Origin: Planctomycetaceae bacterium
GTDB taxonomy: Bacteria > Planctomycetota > Planctomycetia > Pirellulales > UBA7805
NCBI GenBank assembly: GCA_902630355.1
Contig: CACOUL010000002.1
Coordinates: 1-59,604 of the forward strand
Reading direction: 5' to 3'
Length of the DNA: 59,604 nucleotides
How positions within the stretch are numbered: position 1 is the first letter of the stretch; each line of letters begins with the position of its first letter. Shown here one piece after another: positions 51,708 through 59,604 of this stretch. Below the pieces are notes generated by a model. That model was not told the DNA's origin, did no database searches, and was given only the letters and a program-made list of their open reading frames with translations. A program made the translations under genes and the position numbers.

Positions 51708-52763
51708 GTGACTCGAGGAACCGCCACTTTGAACAAGAAAAAGAACCATTCCGATCGTGAAAACGAAAATGCCGCGACCGGCGAAAGTGCCGATGGCAAG
51801 GACCCCAAAAACACCTCGGACCTGATCGACAAGATCCGCGAATCGACAACAAAACTGCAGACAGACCAAACGAGTCGCGGTGACTTGAAGATTCTCAGCA
51901 GAACCCTTCGGGAGTTGCGATACGCCTTCAAGGTATTCGCCCCGTATCGCAGAGATCGCATTGTCGCAGTCTTCGGTTCGGCTCGGACACACCCTGAAAA
52001 TTCGGCCTTTCTTCAGGCCATCGAGTTCGGGCGAAAAATGGCCGAACAGTCGTGGTATGTGCTGACCGGCGCTGCGAGTGGCATTATGGAAGCGGGGCAC
52101 CGGGGCGCGGGGCGTAAGCAATCGATGGGGCTGAACATCATGTTGCCATTTGAGCAAGGTTCCAACCCTGTGATTCGTGGCGATCACAAATTGGTGCACA
52201 TGAAATATTTTTTCACGCGAAAACTCATGTTCGTAAAAGAGTGCGATGCCGTGTGCCTGCTTCCCGGTGGTTTTGGCACGCTCGATGAGGGCCTAGAAGT
52301 CCTTACGCTGCTGCAAACCGGCAAGCGAGATCTCGTGCCGGTCGTCTTCCTCGATGCCCCGGGCGAAAGTTTTTGGAGCGACTGGGACGACTTTGTTCGC
52401 AAGCGACTGCTGAAGGAAGGCATGATTTCTCCCGACGATTTGTCGCTCTACAAGCTGACCGACAATGCGGACTGTGCCGTAGAGGAAATTCTGAACTTCT
52501 ATCGCGTTTTCCACAGTATGCGATACGTGAAAGATCTTCTTGTTTTCCGCCTGAAAGAAAAGATTTCGGAAGGCGTACTCGATCAGATCAACACTAACTT
52601 CTCCGACATCCTCTCGAGCGGTCAATTCACTCTGGACGAGGCGCTACCGGAAGAGAAAGATGAACCGGATCTTGCAAACCTACCGCGACTCGTATTCCAC
52701 TTTAATCGTCGCCGCCTCGGAAGGTTGCGGCAATTGGTCGATGAACTAAATCAATCCCCTTAA
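51708..52763 (+). CDS. LOG-family protein (lysine-decarboxylase-like fold)
   Basis: Rossmann-like protein of the LOG/TIGR00730 group, whose members cleave cytokinin nucleotides or AMP/nucleoside monophosphates. RIVAVFGSARTHPEN opens the domain (about residue 83), then VLTGAASGIMEAGHRGAG and the catalytic PGGFGTLDEGLEVLTLLQ. The active Arg/Glu pair is present. About 75 charged residues precede the domain and 110 follow it, giving 351 aa against about 190 for minimal LOG proteins. GTG 51708 is the longest start; TTG 51729 is possible. Substrate unknown; probably nucleotide 5'-monophosphate nucleosidase-like. Confidence 0.87.
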   Translation: MTRGTATLNKKKNHSDRENENAATGESADGKDPKNTSDLIDKIRESTTKLQTDQTSRGDLKILSRTLRELRYAFKVFAPYRRDRIVAVFGSARTHPENSAFLQAIEFGRKMAEQSWYVLTGAASGIMEAGHRGAGRKQSMGLNIMLPFEQGSNPVIRGDHKLVHMKYFFTRKLMFVKECDAVCLLPGGFGTLDEGLEVLTLLQTGKRDLVPVVFLDAPGESFWSDWDDFVRKRLLKEGMISPDDLSLYKLTDNADCAVEEILNFYRVFHSMRYVKDLLVFRLKEKISEGVLDQINTNFSDILSSGQFTLDEALPEEKDEPDLANLPRLVFHFNRRRLGRLRQLVDELNQSP

Positions 52764-52796
52764 TCGCTAAAGCGACATTGGTCGCGGAACCAAATA

Positions 52797-53087
52797 TTGA
52801 GCAACGCTGTACGATTACTTATCGGTGCGTTTTGCGTGGCGGCCTTGGGTTCAATCGCATTTGCCGTTGGCATTGGTGCGGCATTTCGTCGTGCTGGTAA
52901 CTGGTCTAATGAACTTGCAGGCGTAGGCGTTTTTCTGCTTATTTGCTCAGGCATTCTAGCGATAGCTGCTTTTACTGTGGGTGTAGCAAATTCGATAAGG
53001 AACCGCCGATTCAATTGGTGGTTACCGCTTGCCTGCCTTGCCGCCGGGCTAGCGATTTGGGGCGGTTGGATAGCGATCAATCTATGA
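52797..53087 (+). CDS. Small three-helix membrane protein
   Basis: A 96-residue protein with three hydrophobic segments (about 6-28, 40-62, 74-94) and basic connecting loops (RRAG, RNRRFNWW). TTG start 52797. I do not recognise a family. It is the first of three short genes in a row that lie between longer housekeeping genes and have a slightly different base composition. A GCGAC/GTCGC hairpin lies just upstream near 52771-52784. Confidence 0.55.
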   Translation: MSNAVRLLIGAFCVAALGSIAFAVGIGAAFRRAGNWSNELAGVGVFLLICSGILAIAAFTVGVANSIRNRRFNWWLPLACLAAGLAIWGGWIAINL

Positions 53088-53171
53088 TGTTTACAGTGTC
53101 CCCACCAAGTCATGGTCGCAAAGACCGGCTTCACTCACCATGGGTCGATCAATAGCAGGTGTCACTATTCC

Positions 53172-53651
53172 ATGACCTCAACCAAGTCATTACCTGCTCG
53201 AATCCGTGTTGGCGCTGTTCGCACCTGGATCGCATTTTCAGTTTCATCGTTTACCTTTGCCGTATTGTTTGCCATTTTCGATGGCGTCAATCTTCTTCAG
53301 AGTGATGACCCGTACATTCTTGGATTGATTGCTGCAGCGTTCACTGCTGGTTTTAGCTGCTTCTTGGCAATCGCATACTGCTTTGGTTTGTCTTCCGTCG
53401 TACAGCGTATGGCCTATTTCATTCCTTTGTCGTTGATTGCCGTTGCGCTGATCGTTTTTGATTTTGCCTTCCCGTCCCCTGAAGGACAAGGAATCCCCTC
53501 CATGCTCGCGATAGTGATTGCTACCAGCGGGTGTTTAGCTTATCCCCTTCACTCGCTGAAACTCACGCCCGTATCCGTCACGTTGGCGTCAATCCCTGGG
53601 CTCGTTTTCATGATTGGCTACGCATGTGCTCTGGTGGCAATCGCGAGATGA
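53172..53651 (+). CDS. Five-helix membrane protein of unknown function
   Basis: A 159-residue protein from ATG 53172 with about five hydrophobic segments and short loops (IAFSVSSFTFAVLFAIFDG, GLIAAAFTAGFSCFLAIAYC, YFIPLSLIAVALIVFDFAF, and two more). The frame is open to 53112, but the upstream part is not hydrophobic and overlaps no ribosome-binding site. No domain is recognised. Second member of the cassette-like group. Confidence 0.55.
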   Translation: MTSTKSLPARIRVGAVRTWIAFSVSSFTFAVLFAIFDGVNLLQSDDPYILGLIAAAFTAGFSCFLAIAYCFGLSSVVQRMAYFIPLSLIAVALIVFDFAFPSPEGQGIPSMLAIVIATSGCLAYPLHSLKLTPVSVTLASIPGLVFMIGYACALVAIAR

Positions 53652-53847
53652 CGGTGCGCCGCTCAACAACGCAAAACCGCAACGTTGGGCATCCATGCCG
53701 AATTGCCTTACGTTTTATGACAACGAGCCACAAGCTGGTAACCTAATAACCCAAGATGGTCGTATGGTGTCGCCACCCGCGACGACTACCCTTACCAAGG
53801 GTGTACTCGGATTCAATAGAACCAATGTTTATATTCCAAATTTAGTT

Positions 53848-54327
53848 ATGCCTGCCATTACGCTTACAACGCAAATCGATGCGCCTATCGAAACTGTTTT
53901 TGATTTATCGAGGAGTATCGACTTGCATGTGGAATCAACGCAGCAGACGAATGAAAGGGCGATTGCTGGATGCACGAGCGGACTTATAAATCTGGGTGAA
54001 GAAGTTACTTGGGAGGCAACGCATTTTGGCATGCGCCAGCGATTAACGACAAAGATCGTGGAATTCGATCGTCCACATCATTTTCGCGACTCAATGGTAT
54101 CTGGCGCATTTCGTCGCTTTGACCATGACCATCATTTTGAAGGAAACGCCCAGGGAACGGTCATGCGCGACATATTTGACTACACATCACCGTTGGGTGT
54201 GCTGGGATGCGTCGCAGACTTTTTGTTTCTAAAGCGTTACATGTGGCGTCTCCTCAATAAGCGCAATCAGCTCATCAAGACTGTTGCAGAAAATGGCAAC
54301 AATGATCGTTACCTATTGAAGACTTAA
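53848..54327 (+). CDS. SRPBCC-fold protein
   Basis: A 159-residue protein of the START/SRPBCC ligand-binding fold, similar to cyclase/dehydrase-type proteins and the cell-division-inhibitor-like group. ITLTTQIDAPIETVFDLSRSIDLH is the typical first strand and helix. VTWEATHFGMRQRLTTKIVEFDRPHHFRDSM and DHHFEGNAQGTVMRDIFDYTSPLGVLGCVADFLFLKRYM follow, with a final helix. ATG 53848 is chosen from the fold; the frame is open from 53614 but that part is unlike the family. Ligand unknown. Third member of the cassette-like group. Confidence 0.8.
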   Translation: MPAITLTTQIDAPIETVFDLSRSIDLHVESTQQTNERAIAGCTSGLINLGEEVTWEATHFGMRQRLTTKIVEFDRPHHFRDSMVSGAFRRFDHDHHFEGNAQGTVMRDIFDYTSPLGVLGCVADFLFLKRYMWRLLNKRNQLIKTVAENGNNDRYLLKT

Positions 54328-54441
54328 CCGATGGACGAACGCGCGTCCGATCGCTCACCAGATACTCGTCAGTGCACTAACAAACCCTAGTAGCGAGGTG
54401 CCGGACGATCAATCGCCCCTTAAATCACCCTCTAAATCATC

Positions 54442-54450
54442 TGATACAAT
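54442..54450 (+). promoter_or_regulatory. Extended -10 element before the cysteine desulfurase gene
   Basis: TGATACAAT has the form TGn-TACAAT (five of six matches in the hexamer). It lies about 77 bases before ATG 54527; a good -35 is not seen. Confidence 0.35.
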
Positions 54451-54526
54451 AACCGGCCCACGGCCACTTTCTCGATTGGATCAAGCGGCGAAGACTGTCA
54501 CCACCAATAAATCACGCAAGCGTTTT

Positions 54527-55690
54527 ATGTCCCCCGAGAATACCCTCTACCTTGACTACAACGCCACGACCCCCATCGATCCGGCGGTCCGCGAGGCGAT
54601 ACTGCCCTTCCTCGCCGAACACTATGGAAATCCCTCAAGCCTGCATGTGATCGGCCAGAAAGCGGCCGAGGCGGTTTCCACTGCTCGAGACCAAGTGGCC
54701 AAGTTGCTTGGTTGCCAAAGTCAAGAAATCATCTTTACCTCCGGCGGTACCGAAAGCAGCAACCTTGCCATTACCGGATCGATTCAGGCGTGCGAAGACC
54801 CCACCTCAGCGCACATCATCACCTCGGCCATCGAGCATCCGGCTACCACCGGGCCGATCCAATCCTTGAAGCCGGGCGGATGTGAAGTCACGGTGATCGG
54901 CTGCAATCCACAGGGTCAGGTTGACCCGCAGGACATTCAGGCCGCCATACGCCCGAACACACGATTAGTCAGCCTGATGCATGCCAACAATGAGGTGGGC
55001 ACGATTCAACCCGTGCAGCAGGTATCTCAGATTTGTCGTCAGGCCGGGGTTCTCTTCCATGTCGATGCGGCACAAGCGGTAGGCAAGCTGCCCGTTTCAG
55101 TCGATTGCATCGGGGCCGACCTGATCACGCTTGCCGGGCACAAGTTTTACGCGCCCAAGGGAGTCGGTGTCCTTTTTGTGCGCGAGGGAGTCGTCCTGCA
55201 TCCGGTTTTGTACGGCGGAGGACAAGAACTGGGATTGAGTCCGGGGACGGAAAATGTTGCCCTTACGGTCGCCCTCGGCAAGGCTGCCGAGATCGCAGAG
55301 CAAGCACAAATGAGTGAATGCACCCGCCTTGCCGAACTACGGGACGAATTCGAGGGGCATCTCGAAAAAACAACCGGTGGAGAAGTTGTGATTCATGCCC
55401 GAGGGGCGGAGCGGCTGCCCAATACATCGAGCATTGCTTTTCCCGGAGTCGAGGGGCAAAGGTTGCTCGACCACATTCCGCTTCTTTGCGCTTCTACTGG
55501 AGCGGCATGCCACAGTCATTCCACGACGGTTTCCGCGACGCTCGCCGCGATGCGCATCTCAGAGCAGGTGGCCCGATCAACCATCAGGATCAGTCTCGGT
55601 CGGTTCACAACCGCACCTGAGGTTCACCGCGCAGGGGCGGCGCTGACCGACACCTGGAAGCAACTTGCAGGCGAATCATCGCCTGCCTGA
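54527..55690 (+). CDS. Cysteine desulfurase (NifS/IscS type)
   Basis: PLP enzyme that takes sulfur from cysteine for Fe-S clusters or tRNA thiolation. LYLDYNATTPIDP opens the protein, followed by NPSSLHVIGQKA, FTSGGTESSNLAI, HANNEVGTIQPV, FHVDAAQAVGK and the PLP-lysine block LAGHKFYAPKGVG. The catalytic Cys lies in LCASTGAACHSHS, and RISLGRFTT near the end binds phosphate. ATG 54527 is chosen because the family start follows it. GTG 54398 would add 43 low-complexity residues. Length 387 aa. No iscU or nifU is next to it, so whether it is IscS, NifS or SufS-like group I is uncertain. Confidence 0.93.
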   Translation: MSPENTLYLDYNATTPIDPAVREAILPFLAEHYGNPSSLHVIGQKAAEAVSTARDQVAKLLGCQSQEIIFTSGGTESSNLAITGSIQACEDPTSAHIITSAIEHPATTGPIQSLKPGGCEVTVIGCNPQGQVDPQDIQAAIRPNTRLVSLMHANNEVGTIQPVQQVSQICRQAGVLFHVDAAQAVGKLPVSVDCIGADLITLAGHKFYAPKGVGVLFVREGVVLHPVLYGGGQELGLSPGTENVALTVALGKAAEIAEQAQMSECTRLAELRDEFEGHLEKTTGGEVVIHARGAERLPNTSSIAFPGVEGQRLLDHIPLLCASTGAACHSHSTTVSATLAAMRISEQVARSTIRISLGRFTTAPEVHRAGAALTDTWKQLAGESSPA

Positions 55691-55716
55691 GATGGAGCAA
55701 GAACAACCAACCCCAC

Positions 55717-56058
55717 TTACGCTTGTCCCTGCTGAAGCATCTGGGAACGCGCCATCGCCTCCTCCGCGTCCTGAATATACTGCTGGTTGTTCGTACCGGC
55801 GTACGCCCGCTGATAAATCACACTCAGTTGCGTGTGGCTAAAGGGATCTTCGGGTGCAATCTCGCAGACCTTCTTGGCATGCTCGATCGCTACCTCGTGT
55901 TGCCCCAACCGGCCCTTCACGACTGCAAGCGCTGCATGCGCAAGCATGTAATCGGGTTCGGCGGCGAGAATCTCTTCGTATTTGGCGACCGACTCCTCAA
56001 GTTTGCCATCCAACTTCAATTGGTCTGCCTGGTCGTATAGTTCGTGCACATCTGCCAT
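55717..56058 (-). CDS. Small TPR-repeat protein
   Basis: A 113-residue cytoplasmic protein with two to three tetratricopeptide units: ADQLKLDGKLEESVAKYEEILAAEPDYMLAHAALA, then GRLGQHEVAIEHAKKVCEIAPEDPFSHTQLS. Such proteins are scaffolds. TTGGAGAGC upstream of ATG 56058 is a good ribosome-binding site. The frame is open to 56094. It converges on the cysteine desulfurase gene and is divergent from lpxA. The partner is unknown. Confidence 0.85.
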   Translation of the reverse strand: MADVHELYDQADQLKLDGKLEESVAKYEEILAAEPDYMLAHAALAVVKGRLGQHEVAIEHAKKVCEIAPEDPFSHTQLSVIYQRAYAGTNNQQYIQDAEEAMARSQMLQQGQA

Positions 56059-56271
56059 GCTGCTCTCCAACGATAAATACATCAAAATACGCATGAAACT
56101 GCGAAGGGCTCATTGGAACGATTTTTGGGCCGCTCTTCAAGTATTACCGCACCGACTTGCCGCAGAGGGCAAATATCGGAATTCACGTTATTCGTATGAA
56201 TTACTCTTTGGCCTGGGGTCGATACAACTCTTAATCCGAGACCCATTCGCCGATTTAAACGGACCGTTACG

Positions 56272-57117
56272 TTGCTCATTCACCCGACTGCCATCGTTGA
56301 CAGCACTGCCACCCTCGGTGAGGAAGTGCAAATAGGTCCCTTCTGTATCGTGGAGAAGGATGCCGTTTTGGGCGACGGATGCCGACTCGAAGCCCGCGCG
56401 ATTGTCAAAGAAAATACCACGCTAGGGCCCGGCAACACACTCCATGAAGCAGCCGTCCTCGGTGGCGTACCGCAACATTCGAGCGTGCCCGAAGTCACCG
56501 GCAGCCTCATCGTTGGCGAGGCAAACACGTTTCGGGAGAATACCACGGTCCATTGCGCGCTTCACGAGGGCGAATCGACGCAGATTGGTGACCATAATCT
56601 GGTCATGGTCGGTGTTCACATCGGTCACGATTGCGTCGTCGGAAATCACACGGTGTTGATCAATAACGTGATGCTTGCCGGACACGTCACTGTTGGGGAT
56701 CGCGCCTATGTTGCCGGGGGAGCGGCGGTGCAGCAGTTTCGTCGGGTCGGCCGTTTGGCCGCCGTCGGCGGATATTCGCGTGCCGTGAAAGACGTTCCTC
56801 CCTTCGTCATGCTCGATGGCAATACGAGTGGAGTGGTCGGCTTAAACCGCGTCGGAATCCAACGTGCCGGGTACGACCGGGACGACATGCAGTGTTTGAA
56901 AAACGCTTACCGCCTGATTTACCGCAGTGGGCTGCCCTGGAATGACATTCTGGAGCGATTAAAAACCGACTTCACGAGCGGACCGGCCGCAGAATTCCAC
57001 CCCTTCTTTTCGACGGGGAAGCATGGCTTCATGCCGGAAAGGCGCACTCCAAACTCTGCCACGATACGTCTCTATCGGGAAGAGGAGAGGGGCGACTTGC
57101 AGGTCAAAGCCGGTTGA
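56272..57117 (+). CDS. lpxA: Acyl-ACP--UDP-N-acetylglucosamine O-acyltransferase
   Basis: First step of lipid A synthesis: transfers a 3-hydroxyacyl chain from ACP to UDP-GlcNAc. The N-terminal part is a left-handed beta-helix of hexapeptide repeats (IHPTAIVDSTATLGEEVQIGP and on). The catalytic His in VHIGHDCVVGN (His 119; His 116 also kept) fits E. coli His 125. AGHVTVGDRAYVAGGAAVQQF is the substrate stretch and DVPPFVMLDGN the family signature. A helical C-terminal domain of about 80 residues follows. Length 281 aa, 19 more than E. coli. TTG start 56272. lpxB, lpxC and lpxD are not in the window. Confidence 0.94.
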   Translation: MLIHPTAIVDSTATLGEEVQIGPFCIVEKDAVLGDGCRLEARAIVKENTTLGPGNTLHEAAVLGGVPQHSSVPEVTGSLIVGEANTFRENTTVHCALHEGESTQIGDHNLVMVGVHIGHDCVVGNHTVLINNVMLAGHVTVGDRAYVAGGAAVQQFRRVGRLAAVGGYSRAVKDVPPFVMLDGNTSGVVGLNRVGIQRAGYDRDDMQCLKNAYRLIYRSGLPWNDILERLKTDFTSGPAAEFHPFFSTGKHGFMPERRTPNSATIRLYREEERGDLQVKAG

Positions 57118-57135
57118 CTCGCCTCGGGCGATTTC

Positions 57136-59073
57136 CTAGCGGATAAAGCCACGCTGCTTCAAGAGTTCAAGAATTTTCTCCACGCACGCCTCCAGCGACT
57201 CGGTATGCGGCGTGAGCGTGAGGTCAGCGGCCACCGGTTCCTCGTAGGGCGAGGTCACGCCCGGGAAATCCTGGATTTCTCCGGAGTCGGCCAACTCGTA
57301 CATGCCATTGGTATCGCGCTCTCGGCACGCCTCGAGCGGAACGTCGAGAAACACTTCGATAAATCGATCTGAGCCTACCACCTCCCGAGCCCGATCTCGC
57401 ACGTCTTTTTTCGGGGCAAGAAAACTCGCTACCGTAATCAAACCGGCATCATTCAGCATCCGTGCACACTCCGCAGCGCGACGCATATTCTCGCTTCGGC
57501 CCTCAGGAGTGAACCCAAGATCCTTGCTGACCCCGAGTCGCATTTTCGGGCCATCAAGAAGTGCACACGCGCGACCCGAATCAAAGAGTTGTCGCTCCAG
57601 CGCGTGAGCCACCAAACGCTTCCCCGAACCGGTGAGCCCCGTGATCAGCACCGTCGCCCCCCGTTGGCCAAATCGTGCTTCTCGCTCCTCATCGGTCACT
57701 TGACTCGGTTCGCCTTTCAGCGAGGTGCTCGCAGGCTCGGCATCCCAATGATCTTGAGATTCACCCGCCTGCATCTCATCGAGAATCATCACCGCCCCGA
57801 CCGTCACGTTCGTTATCCGGTCGACGATCACCATCGATCCCGTACCGCGATTACGCTTGTAAGCATCGAACATGATGTTGTCGTCGAGTTGAATCTCGCA
57901 CCGCCCGATTTCGTTCAGCGCGAGAGACGGTGCGGGCTCACGATGGAGCGTATTGACATCGATTCTGTAGCGAAGCGACTGGACCGAACCGGGCACGACT
58001 TTGGTGGTCTGCTTGAAGAGATAACGTGTCCCGGGCACCATGGGTTCTTCGCCCATCCAGACGACCACTGCATCCATCCGCTGACCCACCCGCGGTTGGT
58101 TACCGACCCGCACAATCATGTCACCGCGACTCGCGTCGATTTCGTCTTCGAGCGTCAACGTGACTGAGAGTGGGGTAAACGCCTCCTCGATTTCGCCCTC
58201 ATACGTGAGGATCGACTTGATGCGACTCGTTGTACGGGCGGGCAGTACCATAATCTCATCGCCCTTCTTGATCGTGCCCGAAGCCACCGTTCCGCAAAAT
58301 CCGCGAAAATCAAGATGAGGTCGATTCACATACTGCACTGGGAAGCGGAAATCCTGAAAGTTGCTATCCGATGCGATGTAGACGTTTTCCAGCATGTGCA
58401 TCAGCGTGTTGCCGTCGTACCACGGCATTTTTTCGCTGCGGACGACCACGTTGTCTCCATCGAGCGCAGAGATCGGAATAAAGTGCACATCATCTGAGGA
58501 CATTCGAGCGGCAAACTGGATGTAGTCCTCCCGAATCCTCTCGTACACTTCTTGCGAATAGTCGACCAGATCCATTTTGTTGATCGCCACCACAATATGC
58601 TTCACACCCAAAAGCGACGTAATAAAACTGTGCCGCTTGGTCTGCGTCAAAACTCCTTGCCGAGCATCGATCAAGATAATGGCAAGATCGCAGGTCGACG
58701 CACCGGTCGCCATGTTCCGCGTATACTGCTCGTGACCCGGGGTGTCGGCAATGATGAACTTGCGCTTTGCCGTCGAAAAATAACGATAGGCAACATCGAT
58801 CGTGATTCCCTGCTGCCGCTCATCGTCCAAACCGTCAGTGAGCAATGCCGGATCGAGCCGATCGCCGATCGTGCCGTGCGTCTGGGAATCCTTTTCCAGA
58901 GCCGCCAACTGATCTTCATAGACCATCTTCGACTCGATGAGCAGACGGCCGATCAGCGTACTCTTTCCATCATCCACACTTCCGCAGGTCAGAAAACGAA
59001 GCAACTCTTTGCGCTCATGCTGCGCAAGATACGCGTCGATATCAGAAGCAATTAATTCAGATTGATGCGACAT
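57136..59073 (-). CDS. cysN: Sulfate adenylyltransferase subunit 1 fused to an APS-kinase domain (degenerate P-loop)
   Basis: Bifunctional sulfate-activation protein. The N-terminal GTPase part has CGSVDDGKSTLIGRLL, DTPGHEQYTRNMATGA and NKMDL; it drives APS synthesis with CysD. The C-terminal 190 residues are an APS-kinase (CysC) domain that should make PAPS. In that domain the Walker A motif reads GLTGSGKR (Arg 486 where Ser/Thr is needed) and the usual DGDNVR reads DGPKMR, so the second Asp is lost. DLGFTPEGRSENMRRAAE is still recognisable. Kinase activity is therefore doubtful. Length 645 aa. The start is ATG 59073, nine bases behind cysD. Confidence 0.92.
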   Translation of the reverse strand: MSHQSELIASDIDAYLAQHERKELLRFLTCGSVDDGKSTLIGRLLIESKMVYEDQLAALEKDSQTHGTIGDRLDPALLTDGLDDERQQGITIDVAYRYFSTAKRKFIIADTPGHEQYTRNMATGASTCDLAIILIDARQGVLTQTKRHSFITSLLGVKHIVVAINKMDLVDYSQEVYERIREDYIQFAARMSSDDVHFIPISALDGDNVVVRSEKMPWYDGNTLMHMLENVYIASDSNFQDFRFPVQYVNRPHLDFRGFCGTVASGTIKKGDEIMVLPARTTSRIKSILTYEGEIEEAFTPLSVTLTLEDEIDASRGDMIVRVGNQPRVGQRMDAVVVWMGEEPMVPGTRYLFKQTTKVVPGSVQSLRYRIDVNTLHREPAPSLALNEIGRCEIQLDDNIMFDAYKRNRGTGSMVIVDRITNVTVGAVMILDEMQAGESQDHWDAEPASTSLKGEPSQVTDEEREARFGQRGATVLITGLTGSGKRLVAHALERQLFDSGRACALLDGPKMRLGVSKDLGFTPEGRSENMRRAAECARMLNDAGLITVASFLAPKKDVRDRAREVVGSDRFIEVFLDVPLEACRERDTNGMYELADSGEIQDFPGVTSPYEEPVAADLTLTPHTESLEACVEKILELLKQRGFIR

Positions 59074-59082
59074 ATCTCGGGA

Positions 59083-59604
59083 CTAAAAATAGCCCTCTTT
59101 CTTCTTTTTTTCCATCGACGCGTCTTTGTCTCGGTCGATCATTCGGCCTTGTCGCTCGCTGGTCTTGCAGAGAAGCATTTCCTGGATGATTTCCGGAAGC
59201 GTGGTCGCCGTCGACTCCACTGCACCGGAGAGCGGATAGCAACCCAAAGTACGGAAGCGAACCATTTTTTCTTCCGGTATCTCGCCCGGTTCGAGTTTCA
59301 TGCGTTCGTCATCCACGAGCAAGGTCACCTCATTCCCCTTCTCGTCGAATCGCTGCACGACCGGTCGCTTCGCCGCAAAATACAATGGGACGATCGGTAT
59401 TTTCTCGAGATGAATGTATTGCCACACATCAAGTTCGGTCCAGTTCGAGATAGGGAACACTCGGATGCTTTCGCCCGGACGAACCTTCGCGTTGTAAAGG
59501 TTCCAGAGTTCGGGCCGCTGATTCTTTGGATCCCAACGATGATTCTTATCGCGGAATGAAAAAATTCGCTCTTTCGCCCGCGACTTTTCTTCATCGCGGC
59601 GGGC
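59083..59604 (-). CDS. cysD: Sulfate adenylyltransferase subunit 2 (cut by window end)
   Basis: PAPS-reductase-like ATP pyrophosphatase subunit forming APS from sulfate and ATP with CysN. The visible 173 residues include [19 protein letters not shown] at the window edge, [45 protein letters not shown] and the C-terminal [22 protein letters not shown] tail block, of which the order is typical. The frame stays open to the last base, so the N-terminal part with the P-loop lies outside. It is the first gene of a cysD-cysNC operon. Confidence 0.95.
   Translation of the reverse strand, partial: ARRDEEKSRAKERIFSFRDKNHRWDPKNQRPELWNLYNAKVRPGESIRVFPISNWTELDVWQYIHLEKIPIVPLYFAAKRPVVQRFDEKGNEVTLLVDDERMKLEPGEIPEEKMVRFRTLGCYPLSGAVESTATTLPEIIQEMLLCKTSERQGRMIDRDKDASMEKKKKEGYF

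Noticed and set aside
53661-53690. GCTCAAC ... GTTGGGC resembling the outer core sites of an integron attC
   Set aside because: The two cores are only 16 bases apart, far too close for an attC stem, and there is no integrase gene in the window.

Overview
The window looks like chromosome of a planctomycete, most likely Pirellulales-like. The grounds are family-specific variants (a CdsA with a degenerate C-terminal signature, a YbeY with Asp for the third metal-binding His, RND and TolC genes without a canonical regulator, very large signal peptidases with inserted domains), a mid-range GC content, many GTG/TTG starts, few clear Shine-Dalgarno sequences, and a Gram-negative type outer-membrane gene set. 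No rRNA, insertion sequence, phage or CRISPR array was seen. This assignment is inference from gene content, not from a marker gene.

Layout. 1-8420 (+): end of purA, then uppS and cdsA (isoprenoid and phospholipid steps of envelope building), a structured leader with a terminator-like hairpin, then phoH, a PgpH-type HD phosphodiesterase, ybeY and a CorC-like CBS protein. 8444-15915 (-): recO, a BamD-like TPR lipoprotein, lptE, folP, dnaE. 16083-22524 (+): a tripartite RND efflux system (pump, adaptor, TolC-like), followed by tRNA-Gly(CCC). 22675-27705 (-): glpX, a ClC channel/antiporter, a shortened prepilin-peptidase-like protein and a UbiD decarboxylase. 28215-30303: a DUF11-type repeat protein, tRNA-Arg(TCT) on the minus strand and a small lipoprotein. 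30397-40715 (-): a long envelope-oriented run fabI, Nudix, glycosyltransferase 2, a BshC-like protein, a GNAT protein, two large signal peptidases, lptB, and finally a very acidic small protein. 41016-45720 (+): kdsD, kdsC and a 980-residue LptC/LptA-like protein. 45737-50846: a catalytically degenerate esterase-fold protein, a GT4 glycosyltransferase, glgC, a candidate structured RNA on the minus strand, a hypothetical gene and ferritin. 51202-54327 (+): small hypothetical proteins, a LOG-family protein and a cassette-like set of short membrane/SRPBCC genes. 54527-59604: cysteine desulfurase, a TPR protein, lpxA, then cysNC and cysD (minus strand, cut by the window end).

Taken together, much of the window serves the outer membrane. 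LpxA starts lipid A, KdsD and KdsC make Kdo, and LptB, LptE and the large LptC/A-like protein belong to the LPS export bridge. These Lpt genes are scattered over about 32 kb rather than lying in one operon. FabI supplies fatty acids, UppS the lipid carrier, and CdsA phospholipid precursors. The most unusual items are the tandem zinc-ribbon-containing signal peptidases, the oversized LptC/A-like protein, and the candidate roughly 230-nt structured RNA between glgC and the ferritin operon.
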